A program made the translations under genes and the position numbers. Source: Ruminococcaceae bacterium UBA5579 (GTDB lineage Bacteria; Bacillota; Clostridia; Oscillospirales; Ruminococcaceae). From it: a DNA stretch of 6,171 nucleotides. The stretch lies in the NCBI GenBank assembly GCA_002425305.1, contig DILZ01000136.1, positions 5,584 through 11,754 of the forward strand, written 5' to 3'. The notes below the pieces were generated by a model, which saw nothing but the letters and a program-made list of their open reading frames with translations, was not told the origin of the DNA and made no database searches. Positions 1 to 5,738 of this stretch are shown here, piece after piece (position 1 is the stretch's first letter; the number at the start of each line of letters is the position of its first letter).

Positions 1-1
1 C

Positions 2-82
2 GCCGTTGACCTTTCAATAAGCGAGCTTGAGGAATGCTCGTGCCGCAAGGATTGGGTGGACGTAACAAAGCCTTCGGAATGA
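2..82 (+). CDS. C-terminal fragment (26 codons) of an upstream gene, function unknown
   Basis: The frame starting at base 2 is open from the window edge to a TGA at 80-82 and reads a hydrophilic tail ending in DWVDVTKPSE. The other two + frames hit stops early (TGA at 7-9, TAA at 18-20), so this is the only + frame that can be the end of a gene entering from the left. It is followed by a 97-base gap before the DUF2201/VWA gene. Genes for DUF2201/VWA proteins are commonly next to a MoxR-type AAA+ ATPase, so an ATPase is the natural guess. No Walker, sensor or arginine-finger motif lies in these 26 residues, so that identity is context only. A chance open stretch is also possible. Confidence 0.45.
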   Translation, partial: AVDLSISELEECSCRKDWVDVTKPSE

Positions 83-104
83 AAACTTAATAAATAAAGG
101 GCGC

Positions 105-144
105 CTTTAAAGACCGGTTTGAAACGGAAGAACGGTTTTTAGAG
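105..144 (+). promoter_or_regulatory. Imperfect 12-bp hairpin in the leader of the DUF2201/VWA gene
   Basis: CTTTAAAGACCG (105-116) can pair with CGGTTTTTAGAG (133-144). There are ten Watson-Crick pairs and two G-U pairs, enclosing a 16-base loop. The right arm contains five T's (136-140) directly after CGG. The shorter form GACCG/CGGTT followed by T's therefore resembles a weak intrinsic terminator for the upstream gene, and the long form would be a leader hairpin ending 24 bases before the ribosome binding site. A competing small hairpin, TAAAGG/CCTTTA (95-100/104-109), overlaps the left arm. Whether it terminates, attenuates or does nothing cannot be told from sequence. No convincing -10/-35 pair was found in 83-179. 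Confidence 0.4.
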
Positions 145-168
145 ATGCCCATAAGTTTATACGCGTAC

Positions 169-173
169 AGGAG
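169..173 (+). promoter_or_regulatory. Ribosome binding site of the DUF2201/VWA gene
   Basis: AGGAG followed by six A's lies directly before the ATG at 180. This is ideal spacing and fixes the start of the gene. Confidence 0.8.
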
Positions 174-179
174 AAAAAA

Positions 180-1550
180 ATGCTTGATGAAGTTACACAG
201 GAGAAAACAAAAAAAATAGCGCGGGAAATACTGCAAATGTCGAAAAACAAGCTGCTGGTAAATCTGCGCTTTCTTGATATGGCGCTAAGCCGCCTGACTC
301 CCGAACCCGATCCCGAGCATACCACGTCCTGCGCGACGGACGGAAAGGTGTTTTTGTACGACCCGAAGCACATTTTATCGGCGTTTCGCGTGGAAGAGGA
401 CTTGATGACGCGCAATTATCTGCATACGGTGTTCCACTGCGTGTTCAAGCATATGTTCGTAAACACGCTGATAAACGCCGAGCTTTGGGATATTGCCTGC
501 GATATTGCCGTTGAAAGCGTGATAAACGACTTGAAGTTCGATTATCTGACAACACTGCGCTCCGGGCAGCAGGAGCAGTTCTTAGAGGGCTTCAAGGGCG
601 AAATTAAGATGCTTTCGGCGGAGAAGATATACCGCTTTCTGCTGGACAAAAGACTGCCGCAAAAATCAATAGACGCGCTTAGAATGTTGTTCAAGGCGGA
701 CGACCACTTTTTATGGTATCTCACCGATGAGCAGAAAGCCGCACAAGGCATTCCCGGCTACTGCAACCAAAGCAGCGTCGAAGGCGGCGGTGCGGGGTTC
801 CTTTTCGTTGACCGCGCGGAGCTTATCGACGATTGGACAGGCATAGGCGAGCTTATGCGGGTGGATATTGAAACGTTCGGGAAACAGCGCGGCACGGAGG
901 CGGGACTTCTCACGCAAAACCTGCGCGAGGTGAACCGCGAGCGCTACGACTACACCGAATTTCTCAAGAAATTCGCGGTGCGCGGCGAGATAATGAAGAT
1001 AAACCCCGACGAGTTTGACTACAACTACTACACCTACGGGCTTAACCTCTACGAAAATATGCCGCTTATCGAGCCGCTGGAATACAAGGACGTAAAAGCT
1101 ATCCGCGATTTTGTTATCGCGATAGACACGTCCGGCTCGACATCCGGAGAGTTAGTACAGAAGTTTGTTCAAAAGACCTACAATATCCTCAAAAGCGCGG
1201 AGAGCTTCTTCACGAAAATAAATCTCCACATAATACAATGCGACGCGGCAATACAGGAAGACGTGAAAATCACCTCGCAGGAGGAGTTCGATGCTTACTT
1301 AAAGAATATGAAGATACACGGCTTGGGCGGCACGGATTTCCGCCCTGTGTTCAGTTATGTTAACTCGCTTGTGGATATCGGGGAGTTCGCCAATCTTAAA
1401 GGCTTGATCTATCTGACGGACGGTTACGGAGCGTTCCCCGCGAAAAAGCCCGATTACGAAACCGCGTTTGTGTTCATCGACGACGAACCGAACAACTATA
1501 ACGTTCCCGCGTGGGCGATAAAGCTGGTGCTTAGGAGCAACGAAATATGA
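180..1550 (+). CDS. DUF2201 family putative metallopeptidase-like / VWA-like domain protein
   Basis: This 456-residue protein has two regions. Residues about 10-125 form the DUF2201 N-terminal, metallopeptidase-like part. HTVFHCVFKH (82-91) occupies the place of an HExxHxxxxH zinc helix but has Thr83 where the catalytic Glu would be, and is followed by LWDIACDIAVESVIN (102-116), the usual partner helix of this family. Residues about 308-452 form a VWA-like domain with MIDAS elements DTSGS (316-320), GGTDF (383-387) and TDG (413-415), so metal-dependent partner binding looks intact. The last strand, PAWAIKLVL (443-451), is typical of the family. There is no signal peptide or membrane segment, so the protein is expected in the cytoplasm. 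Family members often sit beside MoxR-type AAA+ ATPases and are thought to act with them in chaperone-like remodelling; no complete ATPase is in this window. AGGAG at 169-173 supports the start. The gene overlaps the next one by four bases (ATGA). Arg codons are mostly CGN (16 of 19). The family call is firm; a peptidase activity is not supported. Confidence 0.87.
   Translation: MLDEVTQEKTKKIAREILQMSKNKLLVNLRFLDMALSRLTPEPDPEHTTSCATDGKVFLYDPKHILSAFRVEEDLMTRNYLHTVFHCVFKHMFVNTLINAELWDIACDIAVESVINDLKFDYLTTLRSGQQEQFLEGFKGEIKMLSAEKIYRFLLDKRLPQKSIDALRMLFKADDHFLWYLTDEQKAAQGIPGYCNQSSVEGGGAGFLFVDRAELIDDWTGIGELMRVDIETFGKQRGTEAGLLTQNLREVNRERYDYTEFLKKFAVRGEIMKINPDEFDYNYYTYGLNLYENMPLIEPLEYKDVKAIRDFVIAIDTSGSTSGELVQKFVQKTYNILKSAESFFTKINLHIIQCDAAIQEDVKITSQEEFDAYLKNMKIHGLGGTDFRPVFSYVNSLVDIGEFANLKGLIYLTDGYGAFPAKKPDYETAFVFIDDEPNNYNVPAWAIKLVLRSNEI
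1533..1537 (+). promoter_or_regulatory. Ribosome binding site of the 178-residue gene, inside the DUF2201 gene
   Basis: AGGAG lies in the last codons of the DUF2201 gene (Leu-Arg-Ser), nine bases before the ATG at 1547. With the ATGA stop/start overlap it decides the start and indicates translational coupling. Confidence 0.7.
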
Positions 1551-2083
1551 TCGACGAAGTTAAAAGGATAATTGAAACGATGTATATTCAAAAAAATTTT
1601 GAGCCTTTTGTTTCAAGATGTCACGGAATGCTCAAATTTATAGACGAGCTTTTAAATGCCGCTCAAACAAAGTTCAACAACGCGGAGGTTTCGGAGCTGT
1701 CGGACGATCCTTGCGTTGAGATATATTTTGATGTGTGCGAGTTTTCCCAAAACGATTTTAAAGTAAGGTATAAGTCGGTGCTGTCGATAAGCAAGGTGGT
1801 CGACGTGTACTATCTTCAGCACGAATTTGAGACGGATAATCCCGACCCCGACAGAATGGACAGCGTTCTTGACGGCTTTGGCGGCGAGCCTTACTGTAAA
1901 GCGCAATACGCGTTGGAAGAGCTGATTTGCGGCTTTTTGGCGGCAAGAGGGTTCAAACAGCTGACATATGCGGATATGAACGAAGTCATTCCCGATGTTG
2001 AAATGCCCGAAAATGCTCTTTTCGGCACGCAGATGACGGTGGAATACGCGGTTTTCAAGGATATGTGGGGTTTATGCGAATGA
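1547..2083 (+). CDS. Conserved-looking protein of unknown function (178 aa)
   Basis: I do not recognise this protein. It is acidic and soluble-looking, with no signal peptide or membrane segment. Residues about 3-45 look helical (IIETMYIQKNF, MLKFIDELLNAAQ). A middle part with strand-like stretches follows (about 57-95, including VEIYFDVCEF and VVDVYYLQHEF), then DNPDPDRMDSVLDGFGGEP (about 97-115), and a helix and tail around ALEELICGFLAARGF and TYADMNEVIP. The start is set by the ATGA overlap with the DUF2201 gene and the AGGAG at 1533-1537. The next, Imm1-like gene begins with another ATGA overlap, so the pair are translationally coupled. All five Arg codons are AGA/AGG, unlike the DUF2201 gene, and the first 40 codons are AT-rich, which hints at a different origin. 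From its place beside an Imm1-like gene it might be a second immunity-type protein, but nothing in its sequence shows this. Confidence 0.85.
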   Translation: MIDEVKRIIETMYIQKNFEPFVSRCHGMLKFIDELLNAAQTKFNNAEVSELSDDPCVEIYFDVCEFSQNDFKVRYKSVLSISKVVDVYYLQHEFETDNPDPDRMDSVLDGFGGEPYCKAQYALEELICGFLAARGFKQLTYADMNEVIPDVEMPENALFGTQMTVEYAVFKDMWGLCE

Positions 2084-2475
2084 ATGCTTATATAGAATAT
2101 TGTGTTGACGGATACCATAATGTTAAAGTTCCCGTTGTTTCTCTGCGCAAACAATTACAGACGATCATAAAAGAGACCGCCGATATTTTTACTGCGCCGT
2201 TTTCCGTGGACGTGGTTATAAACGACATCGGAAGAATGAGTGTCGGCTTGGACGAAAACACGGTGTTGTGCTATAAATCTGCTGATTTGGAAACGCAGCT
2301 TACGGCGTTGGGCGATCTGTCCGCCGAAGGAAACGTGACCTTTTATTTCGGGGACTATTCCGTAATGTCAAGAAAATACCTTATCCCGTATGAGCTTGCT
2401 TTGGACGTTCTGGAGCATTGGACGGAAACCGGAGAATTAAGCGGCAAGGTCATATGGACGGATAAATTATATTAA
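2080..2475 (+). CDS. Imm1-like immunity family protein (probable)
   Basis: This 131-residue soluble protein resembles the Imm1 family, whose members neutralise toxin domains of polymorphic toxin systems. What can be seen is the C-terminal signature. A hydrophobic strand before a Gly-Asp (VTFYFGDYS, about 86-94) is followed by LIPYELALDVLEHWTETGEL (about 101-120) and then the strand KVIWTDKLY at the end. This matches the family pattern of a Pro-x-x-x-Ala helix, Thr-Gly, then a strand ending in Trp. An earlier strand pair (VDVVINDIGRMSVGL) fits too. I chose the ATG at 2080 because it makes the same ATGA overlap as the junction before it, with GGGG at 2067-2070 as a modest ribosome binding site. 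In-frame starts at 2065 (GTG) and 2074 (ATG) would add five or two residues. No toxin gene is visible nearby, so this would be an orphan or repurposed immunity gene. The assignment is from pattern memory, not a profile search. Confidence 0.6.
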   Translation: MNAYIEYCVDGYHNVKVPVVSLRKQLQTIIKETADIFTAPFSVDVVINDIGRMSVGLDENTVLCYKSADLETQLTALGDLSAEGNVTFYFGDYSVMSRKYLIPYELALDVLEHWTETGELSGKVIWTDKLY

Positions 2476-2492
2476 GCGCGTATCTCATACCT

Positions 2493-2497
2493 GGAGG
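2493..2497 (+). promoter_or_regulatory. Ribosome binding site of the first ANK-LRR gene
   Basis: GGAGG lies five bases before the ATG at 2503, in the only real gap (27 bases) of the cluster. No terminator or convincing promoter is seen in this gap, so read-through from the Imm1-like gene is likely. Confidence 0.75.
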
Positions 2498-2502
2498 AAA
2501 CG

Positions 2503-3939
2503 ATGACGAAACACTATTCTTTGCAAACGGAATACGGCGCAGCTGACGAGCTTTTCAAGGCGATAATGGACGCTGACGACGGCGCGTATTCTCGGCTCAA
2601 GAAGAGCGGCGCGGTGCTGTCGGACGAGGTAAAGCACGCGCTCACCCACAGTACAGGCACGCGGACAAAGCCCGAAGAGGGGCATTATATTGCGATAGAT
2701 TTTGAGGGAACGATCCAACGCGCGCTTATGGACGGCAGACTTGACTATTTTGTTTCGACACTCCGCGCAATGCGCCGCGAAGTCGGCGAGCCGCTGTACT
2801 TTACCAACTCCGCTTACTGGGGCTGCACGGATATTTTTTATGACCGCGCGGTTTTTGAGTGCATACTCGACTGCTTTGACAACAGAAAGATCAACAAGAA
2901 ACAGAATATGATCTACGCCATTGACAACGACAGGTTCGATCTGTTGGAGATCGCCACTGCTCACGATTGGCTGAAAATGCCCCGAAAGCGTGACGAAATG
3001 ATCGCCTATGCCGAAAGCAAAGGCAAAACGGAGTTTGTTGCGTATCTGCTCGACTTCAAAAACCGCACCGCCGATCTCGCCGCCGAACGCGAACGCGCCG
3101 AAAAGCGTATGCTGCGGAAGCTGAACGCAGACCCCAATTCGGTTACGGAATTAAAGAAGATTTGGAGAACCAAGAAATTAGAGGACGGGCGGCTTGAAAT
3201 TACAAGCTATAAGGGCGATCAGACGGAGGTCGCCGTTCCCGAAAAGATCGGAAAAGACACGGTGACTTCAATAGGATCGGCAGCGTTTTCGGGTGCGTGG
3301 TATCTTTCCAAAAGGATCGCAAAGGAGGTTTGCGAATTCCGTGAAAAGAGCATCACAAAGATCACCCTGCCCGAAACGATAACGACGATCGGGGAATACG
3401 CTTTTTATTACTGCCGATCGCTGAAAGAGGTCAATATACCAAACGGCGTTAAAGTCATAGAAAACAGCGCGTTTAGGCAAACCGCAATTGACGTTCTGGA
3501 GCTTCCGGGATCGGTGGAAAGGCTTGCCGATTATTCGCTGTCCGTAGGAAACTTCAAGGAGGTAAAGCTGCCGCAAAGCCTTGCGGAGATAGGCAAAAGC
3601 GCGTTTCAGATGTGCGAATATCTGGAGAAGATCGAGATCCCCGCGCGGGTAAAGGAGATATTGCAGGGGGCGTTCTGGCGATGTGTAAAGCTGAAAGAAG
3701 TCGCGCTTCCCGAAGGTATTGAAACGATCAAGGCGCGTGCGTTCTGGGAGTGTCCGGAGCTTGAAACGATCAATCTCCCCGCCTCGATAAAGAAGATCGA
3801 AAACTTCAAGCGCGACGGCAAACCGCAGCACATTTTCGCCGACAGCCCGAAGCTTACGGCAGCGGTGGAGCGCGGTTCTTACGCGGAGAAATACTGCGCC
3901 AAAAACAACATTGCTTACAAATACAAGGAGGACAAATAA
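2503..3939 (+). CDS. Ankyrin-like / BspA-type leucine-rich repeat (LRR_5) protein, paralog 1
   Basis: This 478-residue protein has no signal peptide, membrane segment or sorting signal. It should be cytoplasmic, unlike surface BspA proteins. Residues about 14-155 form an ankyrin-like helical region (LFKAIMDADDGAYSRLKKSG; FVSTLRAMRREVGEPLYF; VFECILDCFDN). Residues 156-258 are a charged hinge, WLKMPRKRDEM through LLDFKNRTADLAAER and LNADPNS to TSYKG and VPEKIG, which is 72 of 103 identical to the next gene by hand count. Residues 242-435 hold about seven or eight LRR_5 units of 22-24 residues with the pattern I-x-x-I-x-x-x-A-F-x-x-C. Residues about 447-478 are the usual BspA cap (SYAEKYCAKNNIAYKYKE). 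No enzyme motif is visible, so a protein-interaction role is inferred. The last codons contain AAGGAGG, which serves the next gene, and the stop overlaps that gene's ATG by one base. The domain call is secure; the role is unknown. Confidence 0.88.
   Translation: MTKHYSLQTEYGAADELFKAIMDADDGAYSRLKKSGAVLSDEVKHALTHSTGTRTKPEEGHYIAIDFEGTIQRALMDGRLDYFVSTLRAMRREVGEPLYFTNSAYWGCTDIFYDRAVFECILDCFDNRKINKKQNMIYAIDNDRFDLLEIATAHDWLKMPRKRDEMIAYAESKGKTEFVAYLLDFKNRTADLAAERERAEKRMLRKLNADPNSVTELKKIWRTKKLEDGRLEITSYKGDQTEVAVPEKIGKDTVTSIGSAAFSGAWYLSKRIAKEVCEFREKSITKITLPETITTIGEYAFYYCRSLKEVNIPNGVKVIENSAFRQTAIDVLELPGSVERLADYSLSVGNFKEVKLPQSLAEIGKSAFQMCEYLEKIEIPARVKEILQGAFWRCVKLKEVALPEGIETIKARAFWECPELETINLPASIKKIENFKRDGKPQHIFADSPKLTAAVERGSYAEKYCAKNNIAYKYKEDK
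2608..2630 (+). repeat. 23-base exact repeat shared with 5819-5841
   Basis: The stretch coding GAVLSDEV in the first ANK-LRR gene is identical over 23 bases to 5819-5841 in the third paralog, while flanking DNA differs at many sites. It marks the common origin of the two N-terminal regions. Confidence 0.85.
2968..3276 (+). repeat. Constant hinge module, copy 1 (homologous to 4773-5081)
   Basis: These 309 bases encode residues 156-258 of the first ANK-LRR protein. They align without any gap to residues 279-381 of the second, with 72 of 103 residues identical by hand count. Similarity drops sharply just upstream of the Trp that begins the module. The module contains a Lys/Arg/Glu-rich, probably helical segment (about residues 183-207) and the entry strand of the LRR domain. 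Confidence 0.8.
3226..3807 (+). repeat. Degenerate tandem repeats of about 66-72 bases encoding LRR_5 units
   Basis: Residues 242-435 are built of units resembling LPETITTIGEYAFYYCRSLK. Unit starts are near residues 242, 284, 308, 330, 352, 375, 398 and 421. Units 330-351 and 308-329 lack the usual Cys and are the most divergent. An insert at about 265-283 separates the first unit from the rest. The DNA copies are diverged, so this is a protein-level repeat. Confidence 0.8.
3925..3931 (+). promoter_or_regulatory. Ribosome binding site of the second ANK-LRR gene, within the end of the first
   Basis: AAGGAGG lies in the codons for the C-terminal Lys-Glu-Asp of the first ANK-LRR protein, seven bases before the ATG at 3939. 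Stop and start overlap as TAATG, so translation should be coupled. Confidence 0.8.
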
Positions 3940-5738
3940 TGGAAAACTCACAAATTCTCGAAAACGCGGTGCTGACAGGCACGCCGCAAGAGGTCGCAAC
4001 GCTTTGCGGGAAGCTCGGAGAAAACGAAAACTCGTGTCGGGCATTGGCGCTTGCGTGCCGTTACCGCGGGTTGGAGTATGTAAAAGCTCTCGTGGATAGC
4101 GGCGCTACATTCAAGTACATAAGAAACGAGGAGCTGGGCGGATTTTATACAATATATTTCTGGCTTGCGCCGCTGGAAATGACCGATGCGCTTCGCAGGG
4201 GATACTTTATCAGAAGAACGGACGGATGCTTTGACAATTCCATAAGCCTTGAAAACAGCAAGGGCGAGACCGTCAAGACATATCAGCCCCTGCCTATGGA
4301 GCAGCGCGTTGAGATCGTGCGGTATCTCTGCGAAAACCGAGAGCGCGTACTTTTTGACATCAACGAGCTTCTGTTCTATTCGATAATGAGCGGCAGCCGC
4401 GAGATCACCGCCGTGCTGAAGGAGTTTGGCGCAAGGTTCTCCGAGAAACGGACGGCAACTCTTACGGAGGGCGGGCGCAGCTTTGAATGGCAGGAATACA
4501 GCTATATGATGGAGTGTCTGTGCGACGACGAATACATTGAAATAACGCGAAACATAATAGCGGAGGTCGGCGGTAAAACTCTCCATTACACCGACGCTAT
4601 CTATTGGGGGAATTATAACCCCCACAATAAGGTTTTTCGGTTGTTCAAGCCGGAGGTTTTCCGTTTTATACTTGACAACTTTAATCAGAAGAAGATGAAC
4701 AAAACAATGCTTATGAAGGGCGCGATAAACGTGGACAGCGTGGAGTGCCTGGCGATATGCGCGGAGAACGGCTGGCTGAAAATGCCGCGTAAGCGCGACG
4801 AGATGATAGAATACGCGAACAAGGAGCAAAAGACCGAATGTACAGCGTTCCTGCTTGATTTCAAGAACCGCACTGCCGATCTCGCCGCCGAGCGCGTCAA
4901 AGCCGAGAAAAAGGCGGAGCGCGAGCTGAACGCAGACCCCAACTCCGCAAGCGAGCTTAAAAAGATATGGAGCTGTGAAAAGCAAGAGGACGGCACACTC
5001 GTCATAACGCGATACAAGGGAAAGCGCACCGAGATAGAAGTCCCCGCGAAGATCGGCAAAGGCGTTGTAACGGCTATCGGAGAGTTCGCTTTTTCTCCGG
5101 ACGCTTCAAGGATAACAAACGATCAGAAGAAATTCAAGAGAACGATAAGCAAGGTGGTTTTGCCGGACAGCATACGCAATATCGGCGAGGGCGCGTTCCA
5201 GAATTGCTGGGAGATGTCGGAGCTTAATATTCCCAAAGGCGTTGTTGAGATCGGGAAAAACGCATTCAGCGGCTGCCGCAAGGTCACGGAGTTCGTCCTT
5301 CCCGAAACCGTTAAGGTAATGGGAAGCGGAGTGTTTGCGGGGTGTACCGCGCTGTGCTCCGTCAAGCTGCCGGACGGGTTTGCCGAGATAGGCGATTATA
5401 TGTTCTCAAACTGCCCGAAGCTCAAAGAAATAAAGCTTCCCGCCGGAATACAGAGCATAGGGAAGTGGGCGTTTAACCGCTGCACGGAGCTTTCGGAGAT
5501 AGTCATTCCCGACGGAGTTACAGAGATCAAGCAGCAGGCGTTTATGAACTGCGAAAATCTTAAAACCGTCGTAATTCCCGCTTCGGTGAAGTCGATGAAG
5601 AACCTCACGCGAAAAGGCTTCGCGCCCGAAACCGTTTTCCACGACTCCCCGAACGTCACCGCCGTTGTCGAACCGAAAAGCTATGCGGAGAAATACTGCG
5701 CACGCAACGGAATAGCTTTCAAGTATAAGGAGAATTAA
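3939..5738 (+). CDS. Ankyrin-like / BspA-type leucine-rich repeat (LRR_5) protein, paralog 2
   Basis: This 599-residue protein is a paralog of the preceding gene, with about 120 extra residues at the N-terminus. Residues about 5-60 (ILENAVLTGTPQEVATL; ALALACRYRGLEYVKALVDS) are clearly ankyrin-like. Further ankyrin-like units lie at about 120-168 (LFYSIMSGSREITAVLKEFG) and 240-278. Residues 145-170 align with 17-42 of the preceding protein and 9-34 of the following one. The constant hinge is 279-381, and the LRR_5 units run from 366 to about 555 with a strong A-F-x-x-C pattern. The BspA cap is at about 568-599 (SYAEKYCARNGIAFKYKEN). There is no signal peptide or membrane segment, so the protein is predicted to be cytoplasmic. 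AAGGAGG at 3925-3931 and the TAATG overlap set the start. Its own last codons hold AAGGAG for the next gene. A scaffold or recognition role is inferred; no catalytic motif is seen. Confidence 0.88.
   Translation: MENSQILENAVLTGTPQEVATLCGKLGENENSCRALALACRYRGLEYVKALVDSGATFKYIRNEELGGFYTIYFWLAPLEMTDALRRGYFIRRTDGCFDNSISLENSKGETVKTYQPLPMEQRVEIVRYLCENRERVLFDINELLFYSIMSGSREITAVLKEFGARFSEKRTATLTEGGRSFEWQEYSYMMECLCDDEYIEITRNIIAEVGGKTLHYTDAIYWGNYNPHNKVFRLFKPEVFRFILDNFNQKKMNKTMLMKGAINVDSVECLAICAENGWLKMPRKRDEMIEYANKEQKTECTAFLLDFKNRTADLAAERVKAEKKAERELNADPNSASELKKIWSCEKQEDGTLVITRYKGKRTEIEVPAKIGKGVVTAIGEFAFSPDASRITNDQKKFKRTISKVVLPDSIRNIGEGAFQNCWEMSELNIPKGVVEIGKNAFSGCRKVTEFVLPETVKVMGSGVFAGCTALCSVKLPDGFAEIGDYMFSNCPKLKEIKLPAGIQSIGKWAFNRCTELSEIVIPDGVTEIKQQAFMNCENLKTVVIPASVKSMKNLTRKGFAPETVFHDSPNVTAVVEPKSYAEKYCARNGIAFKYKEN
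4773..5081 (+). repeat. Constant hinge module, copy 2 (homologous to 2968-3276)
   Basis: This segment encodes residues 279-381 of the second ANK-LRR protein and is the gap-free partner of the module in the first. Strings shared at the protein level include WLKMPRKRDEMI, LLDFKNRTADLAAER, LNADPNS and ELKKIW. Confidence 0.8.
5034..5603 (+). repeat. Degenerate tandem repeats of about 69 bases encoding LRR_5 units
   Basis: Residues 366-555 contain units starting near 366, 402, 426, 449, 472, 495, 518 and 541. Most are 23 residues long with the pattern L-P-x-x-[IV]-x-x-I-G-x-x-A-F-x-x-C. They are more regular than the units of the preceding gene. An insert at about 387-401 follows the first unit, at the same place as in the paralog. 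Confidence 0.8.
5727..5732 (+). promoter_or_regulatory. Ribosome binding site of the third paralog, within the end of the second ANK-LRR gene
   Basis: AAGGAG lies in the codons for the C-terminal Lys-Glu of the second ANK-LRR protein, five bases before the ATG at 5738. Stop and start again overlap as TAATG, copying the preceding junction. Confidence 0.75.

Noticed and set aside
135..163. Possible promoter (T-rich -35 region with TATACG as -10)
   Set aside because: The -35 match is poor and overlaps the hairpin arm, and AT-rich leaders give such matches by chance.
2065..2079. GTG (2065) or ATG (2074) as start of the Imm1-like gene
   Set aside because: The ATG at 2080 gives the ATGA overlap seen at the preceding junction and a better placed G-rich ribosome binding site; the upstream starts add only five or two residues.
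2485..2964. Open frame of 159 codons on the - strand
   Set aside because: It covers the N-terminal half of the first ANK-LRR gene in antisense, with no domain and no start signals.
3268..4044. Open frame of 258 codons on the - strand
   Set aside because: It is a shadow of the LRR-coding repeats. Its Arg/Leu/Phe-rich sequence is the expected antisense reading, and it crosses the junction of two real + strand genes.
3948..4985. Long open frame on the - strand (345 codons)
   Set aside because: It lies entirely opposite the second ANK-LRR gene, has no ribosome binding site or recognisable domain, and its composition is that of a reverse-complement shadow of a Lys/Glu-rich coding region.
3226..5603. 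CRISPR-like or mobile-element repeats
   Set aside because: The periodicity of about 69 bases is the protein-level LRR_5 repeat. The DNA copies are diverged and in frame, with no spacers, terminal inverted repeats or transposase.
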